Shown here piece after piece: positions 8,846-16,369 of a DNA stretch of 64,000 nucleotides; the first letter of the stretch is position 1, and the number at the start of each line of letters is the position of its first letter. The stretch comes from Lachnospiraceae bacterium (lineage in GTDB: Bacteria; Bacillota; Clostridia; Lachnospirales; Lachnospiraceae). Made by a program: the position numbers and the translations under genes. The stretch covers positions 1-64,000 of the forward strand of contig CAJTHM010000003.1 in NCBI GenBank assembly GCA_910576125.1. Direction: 5' to 3'. The notes under the pieces are model-generated. The model had not been told where the DNA came from, searched no databases, and saw only the letters and a list, made by a program, of their open reading frames with translations.

Positions 8846-8974
8846 TGCCAGATAAGAGAAGGGGCATTTTCCGGGAATATAGACTTCATCAGAGCGTCAG
8901 GGAGCAATGTGAACACCTTGGACGGCCTTGATGCACATGCCGTCATAATAGATGAAATTGGAGCAATAAAATAT
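8846..8974 (+). pseudogene. phage terminase large subunit, internal fragment
   Basis: Open from the HNH-fragment stop to about 8974. The residues include IRASGSNVNTLDGLDAHAVI and the Walker B-like VIIDE of the terminase ATPase, giving a family match by pattern. Both ends are missing; the 3' side is joined directly to a holin fragment. Confidence 0.6.
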
Positions 8975-8975
8975 A

Positions 8976-9140
8976 GTGGCGGTGCGGCTTGTTGTCAACG
9001 AAATAATCAGCATCCTGGAGCATATAGTGGATATAGGAGTCAAGATGCCGCCGTTCCTCCTGCCGCTGGCAAAGAATATGAAGCGGGCAGCGGAGGAGAA
9101 GGCTGACGTGGCGGCAAAGGAGGATGGAGATGGAGAATAA
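8976..9140 (+). pseudogene. phage holin, C-terminal fragment
   Basis: About 54 codons in the frame starting at the GTG at 8976 and ending TAA at 9138. They read NEIISILEHIVDIGVKMPPF and then an acidic tail ending in EDGDGE. This is the pattern seen at the C-terminus of toxin-secretion/phage-lysis holins, just upstream of an endolysin. The membrane-spanning N-terminus is gone. The stop overlaps the endolysin start, as in an intact lysis cassette. Confidence 0.55.
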
Positions 9141-10143
9141 GGCATTATTTGAGGGGCCGGACATATCTGTCCACCAAGGCGTGGTGGACATCAAGCGCAT
9201 GCGGAATGCAGGATGCAAACGCATAGGCATCCGGGCCGGGTACGGAAAGAACAATGTCGATCAGCGCTATGTGCCTAATGCACAGGCTTGTTACAACCTG
9301 GGAGTGGATGTGCTGCTGTATTGGTTCTCATATGCGTATACTGTGGACATGGCCGCGGCGGAGGCCGGATACGCAATGGCCCAAGCGGCGAAGTACTGGG
9401 AGAGATGCCCGGTGGCATTTGATTTCGAGTACGACAGTGTGAACTATGCACGGAAGAACGGCGTGGCCATCACCCGGGAATTGGCCACGGACATGGCCAT
9501 AGCGTTCCTGGAGAAAGTCCGGGATGGCGGGTATATCCCTGTAATCTATACCAACCTGGATTACATGCGCAATTACTTTGACCTGGAGCGGATTGCTGCG
9601 CAGCTCGGCCGGATGTATGTCTGGTATGCCAGATACACATCCTCGCTTCCGGATAGCGAGACCCGGGCAGTGGACATCTGGCAGTATACCGCTTCCGGCA
9701 GGATTCCGGGGGTGGCAGGGCGCGTTGACATGAACCGCTTCTACACGGATTTCGCCGAGAGCACGGTTCCGATCCACAGACCACAGAAGCGCAACCTGAA
9801 CATCCAGGGCTTCCAGGCGGCGGCAAATGCGGACGGATACCGGGACGCAGACGGGAATCCCCTCTCGGAGGACGGCCTGGACGGGCCCAGGACACAGCAT
9901 GTCCGCAGCCAGATTGCCCTTAAGGCAAGGCTCTCCCAGGGAAACTATGTGGTGGGCTCCAAAGGTCATCTGGTGGAATGGTGGCAGCAGCGCTGCAATG
10001 AGATCCTGGCGCGCAGCCAGGCGGTAGATGGACTGTTCGGCAAGACTGCCCGGAAGGACACGCTGGCCCTACAGCGCAGGTTGAGCCTGAAGGAGGACGG
10101 CATCGCCGGATACAACAGCATCCAGGCCGCATTTTACAACTGA
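9130..10143 (+). CDS. GH25-type lysozyme, phage endolysin
   Basis: 337-residue endolysin. Residues 10-200 form a GH25 lysozyme domain: the start GPDISVHQGVVD, the central VAFDFEYD with the catalytic acidic residues, and the late AVDIWQYTASGRIPGV. The C-terminal part (about residues 215-337) has two repeats resembling peptidoglycan-binding helical modules (LDGPRTQHVRSQ, and VDGLFGKTARKDTLALQRRL). It cleaves the MurNAc-GlcNAc bond. The ATG at 9130 lies 6 nt after AAGGAGG; an ATG at 9124 abuts that site. It is the only apparently intact lysis gene in this remnant. Confidence 0.88.
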   Translation: MENKALFEGPDISVHQGVVDIKRMRNAGCKRIGIRAGYGKNNVDQRYVPNAQACYNLGVDVLLYWFSYAYTVDMAAAEAGYAMAQAAKYWERCPVAFDFEYDSVNYARKNGVAITRELATDMAIAFLEKVRDGGYIPVIYTNLDYMRNYFDLERIAAQLGRMYVWYARYTSSLPDSETRAVDIWQYTASGRIPGVAGRVDMNRFYTDFAESTVPIHRPQKRNLNIQGFQAAANADGYRDADGNPLSEDGLDGPRTQHVRSQIALKARLSQGNYVVGSKGHLVEWWQQRCNEILARSQAVDGLFGKTARKDTLALQRRLSLKEDGIAGYNSIQAAFYN

Positions 10144-10311
10144 TTCAGGCCGATCTGTCATGACAAAACTGAGACCTCTTCTCTTCAGAATGCTTCATTT
10201 TGTGCTGCGAGACATAAAAGAGACATTTACAACCATCAACTGTAAATCACATTTCGTTACATGGATAAAAGGCAAAAAAGGCTGATTTCATGCGGTTTCC
10301 ATGCATATCGC

Positions 10312-10348
10312 AAAGAAAATCCCCCGGGGGCTCGGCCCTCCGGGGATT
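10312..10348 (-). terminator. terminator of the minus-strand tRNA cluster
   Basis: On the minus strand a GC-rich stem AATCCCCGG...CCGGGGGATT is followed by TTCTTT. It lies just after tRNA-Lys. The 10144-10310 gap holds nothing else that I can identify. Confidence 0.7.
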
Positions 10349-10357
10349 GGGTTTTCG

Positions 10358-10430
10358 TGAGACATTGGGGATTCGAACCCCAGACAACTTGATTAAAAGT
10401 CAAGTGCTCTACCACCTGAGCTAATGTCCC
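10358..10430 (-). tRNA. tRNA-Lys(TTT)
   Basis: 73 nt cloverleaf. Acceptor GGGACAT pairs with ATGTCTC, the anticodon stem CTTGA/TCAAG encloses the loop CTTTTAA with anticodon TTT, and the T-arm GGTTCGAATCC is present. CCA is not encoded. Confidence 0.95.
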
Positions 10431-10462
10431 ATATTCATAAAAAAGGGGATATCCCCCTCCAA

Positions 10463-10534
10463 CAGGGCTAGCTGGATTCGAACCAGCGTCTGCAGCAGTC
10501 AAAGTGCTGTGCCTTACCGCTTGGCGATAGCCCT
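10463..10534 (-). tRNA. tRNA-Gln(TTG)
   Basis: 72 nt cloverleaf. Acceptor AGGGCTA/TAGCCCT, D-arm CGCCAAGCGGTAAGGC, anticodon loop CTTTGAC with anticodon TTG, T-arm GGTTCGAATCC. CCA is not encoded. Second from the end of the cluster. Confidence 0.95.
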
Positions 10535-10619
10535 ACATGTGACACCAAGCGCGCCGCCGCGATACATCTGCGAAAAAGCCAAAGCCCGCTTGCGGTGAAC
10601 GATATCCTGCTGTAAAAGG

Positions 10620-10693
10620 GTGGATAAAGGGATTCGAACCCTTGGCCTCCAGAGCCACAATCTGGCGCGCTAACCAACTGCGCTATACCCACC
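10620..10693 (-). tRNA. tRNA-His(GTG)
   Basis: Acceptor GTGGGTA/TATCCAC with an extra G at -1 facing C73, the histidine identity element. Anticodon loop TTGTGGC has anticodon GTG; T-arm GGTTCGAATCC is present. Confidence 0.95.
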
Positions 10694-10746
10694 ACATCTT
10701 TCATGGAACCCTTGCCCGTACCAACAGACGGCCTAAACGTCCCCAA

Positions 10747-10820
<74 letters not shown>

Positions 10821-10853
10821 ATGTCGGCTGTCACACTCAAACCAACGAACCAT

Positions 10854-10882
10854 ATTTTAACGTATATTCTTTCGTTTGTCAA
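10854..10882 (-). promoter_or_regulatory. promoter of the tRNA-Arg-His-Gln-Lys cluster
   Basis: On the minus strand TTGACA, a 17-nt spacer and TAAAAT lie about 34 nt upstream of tRNA-Arg. This is a strong vegetative-type promoter. Confidence 0.8.
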
Positions 10883-10966
10883 CAGTTTTATCTCATACTC
10901 GCCAAATTTTTTTCGAAATTTTTTCGGCAAATTTCCCTTAAAGTTCCGGGGAAGGAAAATTTGCGC

Positions 10967-10995
10967 TTGAAAACCGCGGAGCGGAGAGTTATAAT
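10967..10995 (+). promoter_or_regulatory. promoter of the MATE exporter gene
   Basis: TTGAAA, a 17-nt spacer and TATAAT lie about 104 nt upstream of the exporter start. The leader between them shows no clear hairpin pair or leader peptide. Confidence 0.75.
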
Positions 10996-11098
10996 GGTCG
11001 TCAGACCCATTCTGCAGTTCACATTAAATCCAACAGGATTCTGCGGGAAACCGTTTACCATGCCAAGAATCATTACAGAGGAAAGAGAGGATATACCT

Positions 11099-12496
11099 AT
11101 GCAGAAAGAACAGAATACACAGCCGGAGAACAAGATGGGCGTCATGCCTGTGGACAGGCTCCTGCTGTCCATGTCCCTGCCCATGATGATATCCATGCTG
11201 GTGCAGGCGCTTTATAATATCGTGGACAGCATTTTCGTGTCCAGGGTCAATGAATATGCTCTGCGGGCCGTGTCGCTGGCCTTTCCAATCCAGAGTCTGA
11301 TGATTGCCGTAGGCGTGGGCACTGCGGTGGGCATCAACTCTTTCCTGTCGAAGACATTGGGGGAAAGGGATTTCGGGAAAGCGAACAAGATTGCGGTAAA
11401 CGGTATATTTATCGAGTTCGTAAGCTTTTTGGCGTTTGCGCTGATTGGTATTTTTGTGAGTCGTCCTTTTTTTGCCAGCCAGACCTCTATCCAGGAGGTG
11501 CGGGATTATGGGACAGCCTATCTGACAATCTGCTGTACGGCCAGTATCGGCATTTTTATGCAGACGGTATTCGAGCGCCTGCTCCAGTCCACGGGCAAGA
11601 CGATATACGCCATGATTACCCAGGGGGCAGGGGCTATCGTCAACCTGATTCTGGATCCGATTCTGATATTCGGCCTGCTGGGTTTCCCGGCCATGGGCGT
11701 GTCGGGAGCTGCGGCCGCGACGGTTGCAGGACAGATTGTGGCGGCTTCGCTTGCTGTCCTGTTCAATCTGAAATTCAATAAGGAGCTGCATATTTCTTTG
11801 AAAGGCTTCCGGCCTGATATGAGGCTGATCGGGAATATCTATAAAGTGGGGATTCCCTCCATTGTCATGCAGGCAATCGGCTCTGTGATGACTTATGGCA
11901 TGAATCTGATTCTGGAGGCCTATGGTGTGGCGCAGACGGTGTTCGGCATTTACTTCAAGCTGCAGAGCTTCGTCTTCATGCCTGTGTTCGGCCTGAACAA
12001 TGGCCTGGTGCCCATTATTGCCTACAACTTCGGCGCGGGGAAGCGGGAACGGGTGGTGAAGGCTATGAAAAGCAGCATTCTGTATGGTGTGTGCATCATG
12101 CTTGCGGGGCTGGCTGTCATGCAGCTTTTTCCCGGACAGCTGATTGCCATGTTCGATGCGGATGCGGCGTCCGCGGAACTCCTGGTAATCGGAATTCCTG
12201 CTCTCCGGATTATTTCTTTAAGCTTTGCCTTTGCAGGGTATTGTATCGTGGTGGGAAGTGTGTTCCAGGCGCTGGGGAACGGCGTGTACAGTATGTGCGT
12301 CTCCATTGCGAGGCAGCTCTGCGTGCTGCTGCCCGTGGCGTGGCTGTTTTCCCTGAGCGGGAATGTGAATCTGATATGGTGGGCTTTCCCCATAGCCGAA
12401 CTGGTCAGTGTGGGAATGAGTACCTTTTTCCTGGTACGGATTTACAGGAGGATTATCCGGCACATTGGAGAGGATACGCTGGGGGTATCGGAATAG
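11099..12496 (+). CDS. MATE family cation-coupled efflux transporter
   Basis: 465-residue polytopic exporter of the MATE family, with about 12 membrane segments. The N-terminal bundle begins MPVDRLLLSMSLPMMISMLVQ, with ALYNIVDSIFVS as the classic first-helix pattern. The second bundle starts with the internal repeat near residue 240 (YKVGIPSIVMQAIGSVM). It expels toxic organic cations or drugs in exchange for Na+ or H+; the substrate is not predictable. The ATG at 11099 sits eight bases after GAGAGG; longer in-frame readings back to 10703 run through the tRNA-Arg gene and are rejected. Monocistronic, followed by a tRNA promoter. Confidence 0.92.
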   Translation: MQKEQNTQPENKMGVMPVDRLLLSMSLPMMISMLVQALYNIVDSIFVSRVNEYALRAVSLAFPIQSLMIAVGVGTAVGINSFLSKTLGERDFGKANKIAVNGIFIEFVSFLAFALIGIFVSRPFFASQTSIQEVRDYGTAYLTICCTASIGIFMQTVFERLLQSTGKTIYAMITQGAGAIVNLILDPILIFGLLGFPAMGVSGAAAATVAGQIVAASLAVLFNLKFNKELHISLKGFRPDMRLIGNIYKVGIPSIVMQAIGSVMTYGMNLILEAYGVAQTVFGIYFKLQSFVFMPVFGLNNGLVPIIAYNFGAGKRERVVKAMKSSILYGVCIMLAGLAVMQLFPGQLIAMFDADAASAELLVIGIPALRIISLSFAFAGYCIVVGSVFQALGNGVYSMCVSIARQLCVLLPVAWLFSLSGNVNLIWWAFPIAELVSVGMSTFFLVRIYRRIIRHIGEDTLGVSE

Positions 12497-12529
12497 AAAG
12501 AGTTTCTTGCAGAAGATGACGGCTGACGC

Positions 12530-12559
12530 TTGACAAGAGGCAGAAACAGCATGTATAAT
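12530..12559 (+). promoter_or_regulatory. promoter of tRNA-Leu(TAG)
   Basis: TTGACA, an 18-nt spacer and TATAAT lie 39 nt upstream of the tRNA. Confidence 0.8.
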
Positions 12560-12598
12560 CGGTGTAGCTGCTGCGGGAGGGATCTGCAGCAGCGGCAG

Positions 12599-12680
12599 GC
12601 GGATATGGCGGAATTGGCAGACGCGCCAGATTTAGGTTCTGGTGTCACCCGACGTGCAGGTTCAAGTCCTGTTATCCGCA
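12599..12680 (+). tRNA. tRNA-Leu(TAG)
   Basis: 82 nt type II tRNA. Acceptor GCGGATA/TATCCGC, anticodon stem CCAGA/TCTGG with loop TTTAGGT and anticodon TAG, short variable arm, T-arm GGTTCAAGTCC. Confidence 0.95.
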
Positions 12681-12690
12681 GGAGACGAGG

Positions 12691-12743
12691 AAAGCCGCAA
12701 GTCCAGGATTTTTTCAGTAAAATCAAGGGTTTGCGGCTTTTTG
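12691..12743 (+). terminator. terminator after tRNA-Leu(TAG)
   Basis: AAAGCCGCAA and TTTGCGGCTTT arms around an AT-rich loop, followed by TTTG. It may also serve the convergent minus-strand CYTH gene. Confidence 0.75.
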
Positions 12744-12762
12744 CGTCTGTAATTCCCAAAAT

Positions 12763-13257
12763 CTACGATTGCAGCGCCATATAGGAATTGTGGTATTCCT
12801 GGCGGTAGGTGACATCTTCGTCGAACCAGTCCGGGGGAAGGAAAGCTTCAGCGGCTTCTTCGCTGCCGAACTCTACTTCGGCTATGACTAAGGGCGCGAA
12901 AGGCGGGTCGAAGATATCCAGCTCAATGGTCAGAGTGTAGTCCGAGGGCGGACAGGGCAGCCCTGTACTTTCACGGAACCCCGGGTTCGGCAGGGGAATC
13001 AGGTAGCGTCTTTTGGAGATGATGCGCCCGTCTGACTTTTCGCGCAGATGATAATAAGCCTCCCGATTCAGGGGCAGATTGCTCTCTTCCCTGGTCATCA
13101 TGCCGCTCCCCTTGTAAGTCAGATAGTATTCGTCATCCTCCTTTCGGACCCGGACGACGGGCGATGCGTTTAGGTAAGCCTGCTCGATATGGTGAAAAGG
13201 GTAGCTTTCCAAGTCAGCGGGCAATTCTTTGATGGTAAATTTCCGTTCGATTTCCAT
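12763..13257 (-). CDS. CYTH domain protein (triphosphate-tunnel enzyme)
   Basis: 164-residue protein of the CYTH/triphosphate-tunnel family. It begins with the signature EIERKF (residues 2-7), followed by alternating basic and acidic strands lining the tunnel: VVRVRKEDDEYYLTYKG, IISKRRYLIP, YTLTIELDIF and VIAEVEFGSEE. Homologues hydrolyse inorganic tripolyphosphate or other triphosphates with divalent metal; some are class IV adenylate cyclases. The start at 13257 is chosen because the EIERKF motif begins there and GGGAGAG precedes it. A MITE-like copy lies 34 bp upstream, in the shared promoter region with the DJ-1 gene. Confidence 0.88.
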   Translation of the reverse strand: MEIERKFTIKELPADLESYPFHHIEQAYLNASPVVRVRKEDDEYYLTYKGSGMMTREESNLPLNREAYYHLREKSDGRIISKRRYLIPLPNPGFRESTGLPCPPSDYTLTIELDIFDPPFAPLVIAEVEFGSEEAAEAFLPPDWFDEDVTYRQEYHNSYMALQS

Positions 13258-13290
13258 GGCTTTTCTCTCCCTCAGATTAATCAATGATGT

Positions 13291-13393
13291 TATACCGCAT
13301 AACGCCAGAACTTACCATGCTGCATTGGTTAATTGTATATAGCTGGCATTATATAATCAGGTTACTCGGAAATTTTAACTGTTAAGCAGTATA
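13291..13393 (+). repeat. MITE-like element, type B copy 1 (103 bp)
   Basis: TATACCGCATAACGCC at the left end and TGTTAAGCAGTATA at the right end. The interior is shared with the copies at 22989 and 52825 (for example CATTGGTTAA and TTACTCGGAAATTTTAACTG). It lies between the divergent CYTH and DJ-1 genes. Confidence 0.85.
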
Positions 13394-13450
13394 AATCAAT
13401 TGATTGATAACTATATCATAACACATTTTCAATAAATTCCAAAGCTTTAA

Positions 13451-13479
13451 TTGAAATATTTGACATTTATATGTATACT
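13451..13479 (+). promoter_or_regulatory. probable promoter of the DJ-1/aminopeptidase operon
   Basis: TTGAAA, a 17-nt spacer and TATACT, about 98 nt upstream of the DJ-1 start and outside the MITE-like copy. A nearby TTGACA at 13460 lacks a good partner. Confidence 0.5.
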
Positions 13480-13576
13480 GAAATAGTAGGACGATTGCAA
13501 CAGTTCGGGAACCTGTCTGAATTGCAGAGGATGATTCATAGAGAATCCACAAAATATAGAAAAGAGGTAGACGAAG

Positions 13577-14134
13577 ATGAAAAAGATAGCGGTTTTCTTC
13601 GGGACAGGCTTTGAGGAGATTGAGGCGCTGACGGTGGTGGACATCTGCCGCAGGTGCGGGCTGGACGTGGACATGGTATCGATTACGGAGGAGCCGGCGG
13701 TCACAGGCTCCCACGGCATCAGGGTGGAGATGGACAAAATGTTCGAGGAGGCGGATTTTTCAGCATATGACATGCTGGTGCTGCCGGGAGGGATGCCGGG
13801 CACGAAGCATCTGGAGGCCCATGGGGGGCTGATGGAGCAGATAGATGCTTTCTATGCCGCAGGGAAATATATCGCGGCTATCTGTGCCGCCCCCAGCATC
13901 TTCGGGCACAGGGGGATTCTGAAAGGCAGGAAAGCCTGCAGCTACCCCGGTTTTGAAAGCCATCTGGAGGGCGCCCGGGTCACGGCAGGTTCGGTGGAGA
14001 TTTCGGACCATGTGATTACTTCCCGGGGGATGGGGACCGCCATTGATTTCGCGCTGGCCATCGCCGGTATCTTCTGCGGCCCTGAGAAAGCGGAAGAGAT
14101 GGCGCAGTCCATCGTGTACGGGAAAGAGGAATAG
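13577..14134 (+). CDS. DJ-1/PfpI family protein
   Basis: 185-residue class I glutamine-amidotransferase-fold protein of the DJ-1/ThiJ family. It starts KKIAVFFGTGFEEIEAL, with the conserved acidic residue next to the active site. The nucleophile elbow is IAAICAAPSIFG with Cys at about residue 99, and a late ITSRGMGTAIDFAL pattern follows. Relatives act as deglycases/glyoxalases or stress chaperones; which applies here is unknown. AGAGGTAGACGAAG precedes the ATG. The aminopeptidase starts 14 nt after the stop, so this is a two-gene operon. Confidence 0.88.
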   Translation: MKKIAVFFGTGFEEIEALTVVDICRRCGLDVDMVSITEEPAVTGSHGIRVEMDKMFEEADFSAYDMLVLPGGMPGTKHLEAHGGLMEQIDAFYAAGKYIAAICAAPSIFGHRGILKGRKACSYPGFESHLEGARVTAGSVEISDHVITSRGMGTAIDFALAIAGIFCGPEKAEEMAQSIVYGKEE

Positions 14135-14148
14135 GCGAGGAGAGGACT

Positions 14149-15444
14149 ATGATCAGGAAAGAATATCAGAAGTGCGCCAAGGAAATGCTGGAATTCATCG
14201 AGAAAAGTCCCACTGCCTTTCAGGCGGTAGCGAATCTGAAAGAGGTGTTCGCGGAGCTCGGCTTCTGGGAGCTGAAAGAGGCGGAAAAGTGGGATGCAGA
14301 GCCTGGCCAGGGGTATTATGTGGCGAGGAATGATTCCTCTTTGATAGCTTTCCGCATGCCCCAGACAGACGCGCCGAAAGGCTTCCATATTTCGGCGGCT
14401 CATGCGGATTCCCCCGCGTTTAAGGTGAAAGAATTGCCGGATATGGCTGTGGAGGGTGCGTACCTGAAGCTGAACACGGAGAAATACGGTGGCATGATTC
14501 TGTCCACATGGCTGGACAGGCCCCTCTCTGTGGCAGGGCGCGTGGCAGTCAGGGGAAAAGGGGGAATCGAGACCAGGCTGGTCAATCTTGAGAAAGACCT
14601 GATGGTGATTCCCAGCGTGGCCATCCATATGAACCGCGACGCTAATAAAGGTATCGAATATAATCCCCAGGCGGATATGCTTCCTCTCTATGGGGAATTC
14701 GTAAATGGAAAGAAAGGCAGCGCGCTGATGAAGCGCGTGGCGAAAGCCGTGGGAGTGAAGCAGGAGGATATCCTGGGACACGATCTGTTCCTCTATGTCA
14801 GGGAAAAGGGCAGGATATTCGGGGACGGCGGTGAGTTCGTGCTCTCGCCCAGACTGGATGACCTGCAATGTGTGTACGCCTCCGCCAAGGGCTTTGCGGA
14901 GAGCGTGCCGGGCAGCTATATCAGCGTCTGCGCGGTGTTCGACAATGAGGAGGTGGGCAGTGGCACGAAGCAGGGCGCGGATTCCACCTTCCTGGAGGAT
15001 ACGCTCTGGCGTATCGGGGAGTGCATGGGACTTGACAGAGGCGGCATCCTGCGGCTGATTGCGGACAGTTTCCTGATTTCCGCGGACAATGCCCACGCGG
15101 TGCATCCCAATCATCCTGAAAAGGCCGACCCCACCAACCGGCCTTATCTGAACAGAGGGCCTGTCATCAAATTCCATGGAAGTCAGAGATATGCGACGGA
15201 CGCTGTGTCCGCGGCCAGGCTGCGGAGCATCTGTGAGAAAGCCAGGGTGCCCTGCCAGACTTATGCCAACCGCTCGGATATCGCAGGAGGCGGGACTCTG
15301 GGCAACATCTCCACATCCCATGTATCCGTGTCCAGCGTGGATATCGGCCTTCCCCAGCTGGCCATGCATTCAGCCATGGAGACTGCGGGGGTGAAGGACA
15401 CGAAATACGCGGTTGAGGCTTTTAAGGCATTTTTCGCGGAATAG
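14149..15444 (+). CDS. M18 family aminopeptidase
   Basis: 431-residue zinc aminopeptidase of the M18 family (aspartyl aminopeptidase/ApeB group). Metal and catalytic motifs are visible: SAAHADSPA (His at about residue 85), SPRLDDLQC with a bridging Asp, FDNEEVGSGTKQGADS with the catalytic Glu pair, DNAHAVHPNHPEK, and the C-terminal SVDIGLPQLAMHSAMETAG containing a ligand histidine. It is expected to remove N-terminal acidic or neutral residues from peptides in the cytoplasm as a large homo-oligomer. Full family length. GAGGAGAGGACT precedes the ATG; it follows the DJ-1 gene closely. Confidence 0.92.
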   Translation: MIRKEYQKCAKEMLEFIEKSPTAFQAVANLKEVFAELGFWELKEAEKWDAEPGQGYYVARNDSSLIAFRMPQTDAPKGFHISAAHADSPAFKVKELPDMAVEGAYLKLNTEKYGGMILSTWLDRPLSVAGRVAVRGKGGIETRLVNLEKDLMVIPSVAIHMNRDANKGIEYNPQADMLPLYGEFVNGKKGSALMKRVAKAVGVKQEDILGHDLFLYVREKGRIFGDGGEFVLSPRLDDLQCVYASAKGFAESVPGSYISVCAVFDNEEVGSGTKQGADSTFLEDTLWRIGECMGLDRGGILRLIADSFLISADNAHAVHPNHPEKADPTNRPYLNRGPVIKFHGSQRYATDAVSAARLRSICEKARVPCQTYANRSDIAGGGTLGNISTSHVSVSSVDIGLPQLAMHSAMETAGVKDTKYAVEAFKAFFAE

Positions 15445-15463
15445 GGGCCTTTAAGCGGCTGTT

Positions 15464-16012
15464 TTACCTGCGTGTGGCGGTGATGTCCACGGAGAAAGTA
15501 TCGCCGGCGGTGTCATCGTCGAAGTATTCCGTATAGGAAATGGTGAATTCGGTGTCTCCGGCAGGCACTTCAAAGAGGAGGAGCCCGGTGCGGCTCTCTC
15601 CTTTTTCCAGATTATATTCCAGGGGCAGCAGGGTCTGCAGCGCGGCTTCGGGAATCTCCACCTCTTCATAGGAAGTGATGGGATAGTCGTAAATCTGGTC
15701 CTCGCTTTCGGTGCCGGCATAGAGCACGATGAAATCCCAGTCGAACATGGGGATGCTTTCCGCAAGGGTATTTTTCAGGGTGATTTCCACTGCCAGCAGG
15801 TCGTAACCGGGCGTGGGGATGTAACCCTCATACTTGCTGCAGGTGTAGGCGCTGTTCACCGTATAGTCGAAAAAATAGGTGCGCATGGTATCGCCCGTTC
15901 CGCCTGCGGCATAGCCGTCCTTGGGGAGGATGACCGAGCTGCCAGAGCCGCAGGCCGCCAGCAGGAGAATGATAAGGGCAATCGATAAAAGGGATGGGAT
16001 ATATTTTTTCAT
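15464..16012 (-). CDS. secreted lipoprotein, DUF4352/DUF5067-like
   Basis: 182-residue lipoprotein. A signal peptide ends in the lipobox LLLAACGS (lipidated Cys near residue 18), so the protein is anchored to the outer face of the membrane. The rest is a single beta-rich domain with an immunoglobulin-like pattern typical of Firmicute DUF4352/DUF5067 lipoproteins (LLAVEITLKNTLAESIPMF). The start at 16012 gives the complete signal peptide; an earlier ATG at 16102 would bury it. Convergent with the aminopeptidase gene, 19 nt apart. Function unknown. Confidence 0.75.
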   Translation of the reverse strand: MKKYIPSLLSIALIILLLAACGSGSSVILPKDGYAAGGTGDTMRTYFFDYTVNSAYTCSKYEGYIPTPGYDLLAVEITLKNTLAESIPMFDWDFIVLYAGTESEDQIYDYPITSYEEVEIPEAALQTLLPLEYNLEKGESRTGLLLFEVPAGDTEFTISYTEYFDDDTAGDTFSVDITATRR

Positions 16013-16144
16013 GATGGACTCCGTTCTGCCGCTCTTTTGTCCGGCGGCATAAATTGTGGTATGCATGTTAGGTATGTTAGCATATCTAAATCGGAAAGAC
16101 AAGTGATGCGAGAAAATAGATGCAGGAAAATTTGAAAAAAGGAA

Positions 16145-16173
16145 TTGACTTTTAAGCCAGATGATGCTATCAT
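16145..16173 (+). promoter_or_regulatory. promoter of tRNA-Leu(AAG)
   Basis: TTGACT, a 17-nt spacer and TATCAT, ending 20 nt before the tRNA. Confidence 0.65.
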
Positions 16174-16193
16174 ATTACTCGTGCGATGCATAT

Positions 16194-16277
16194 GCGGAAG
16201 TGTCGGAACTGGCAGACGAGCAAGACTAAGGATCTTGTGGCAGCAATGCCGTGTGGGTTCAAGTCCCATCTTCCGCA
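16194..16277 (+). tRNA. tRNA-Leu(AAG)
   Basis: 84 nt type II tRNA. Acceptor GCGGAAG/CTTCCGC, anticodon stem CAAGA/TCTTG with loop CTAAGGA and anticodon AAG, long variable arm, T-arm GGTTCAAGTCC. Confidence 0.95.
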
Positions 16278-16283
16278 TTGGAG

Positions 16284-16322
16284 AACGATAAGTCTTGTGT
16301 ATTCAAGGTTTATCGTTTTTTT
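16284..16322 (+). terminator. terminator after tRNA-Leu(AAG)
   Basis: AACGATAA and TTATCGTT arms (with an inner CTTG/CAAG stem) followed by a run of eight or more T. A strong intrinsic terminator, so the following membrane-protein operon needs its own promoter. Confidence 0.9.
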
Positions 16323-16369
16323 TATAAAGATTTGTAGAAAAAAAGGAGAACGGCGGGATAAGGAGAGTT

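Noticed and set aside
10144..10310. Possible attachment site between the endolysin and the tRNA cluster
   Set aside because: I found no repeat of a tRNA 3' end near the left edge of the prophage remnant, so no att site can be claimed.
13942..15369. 475-residue open frame on the minus strand opposite the aminopeptidase
   Set aside because: It is the antisense of an intact M18 aminopeptidase with all metal motifs. The residue composition (His/Arg/Pro rich) is typical of GC-rich antisense frames, and there is no ribosome site.
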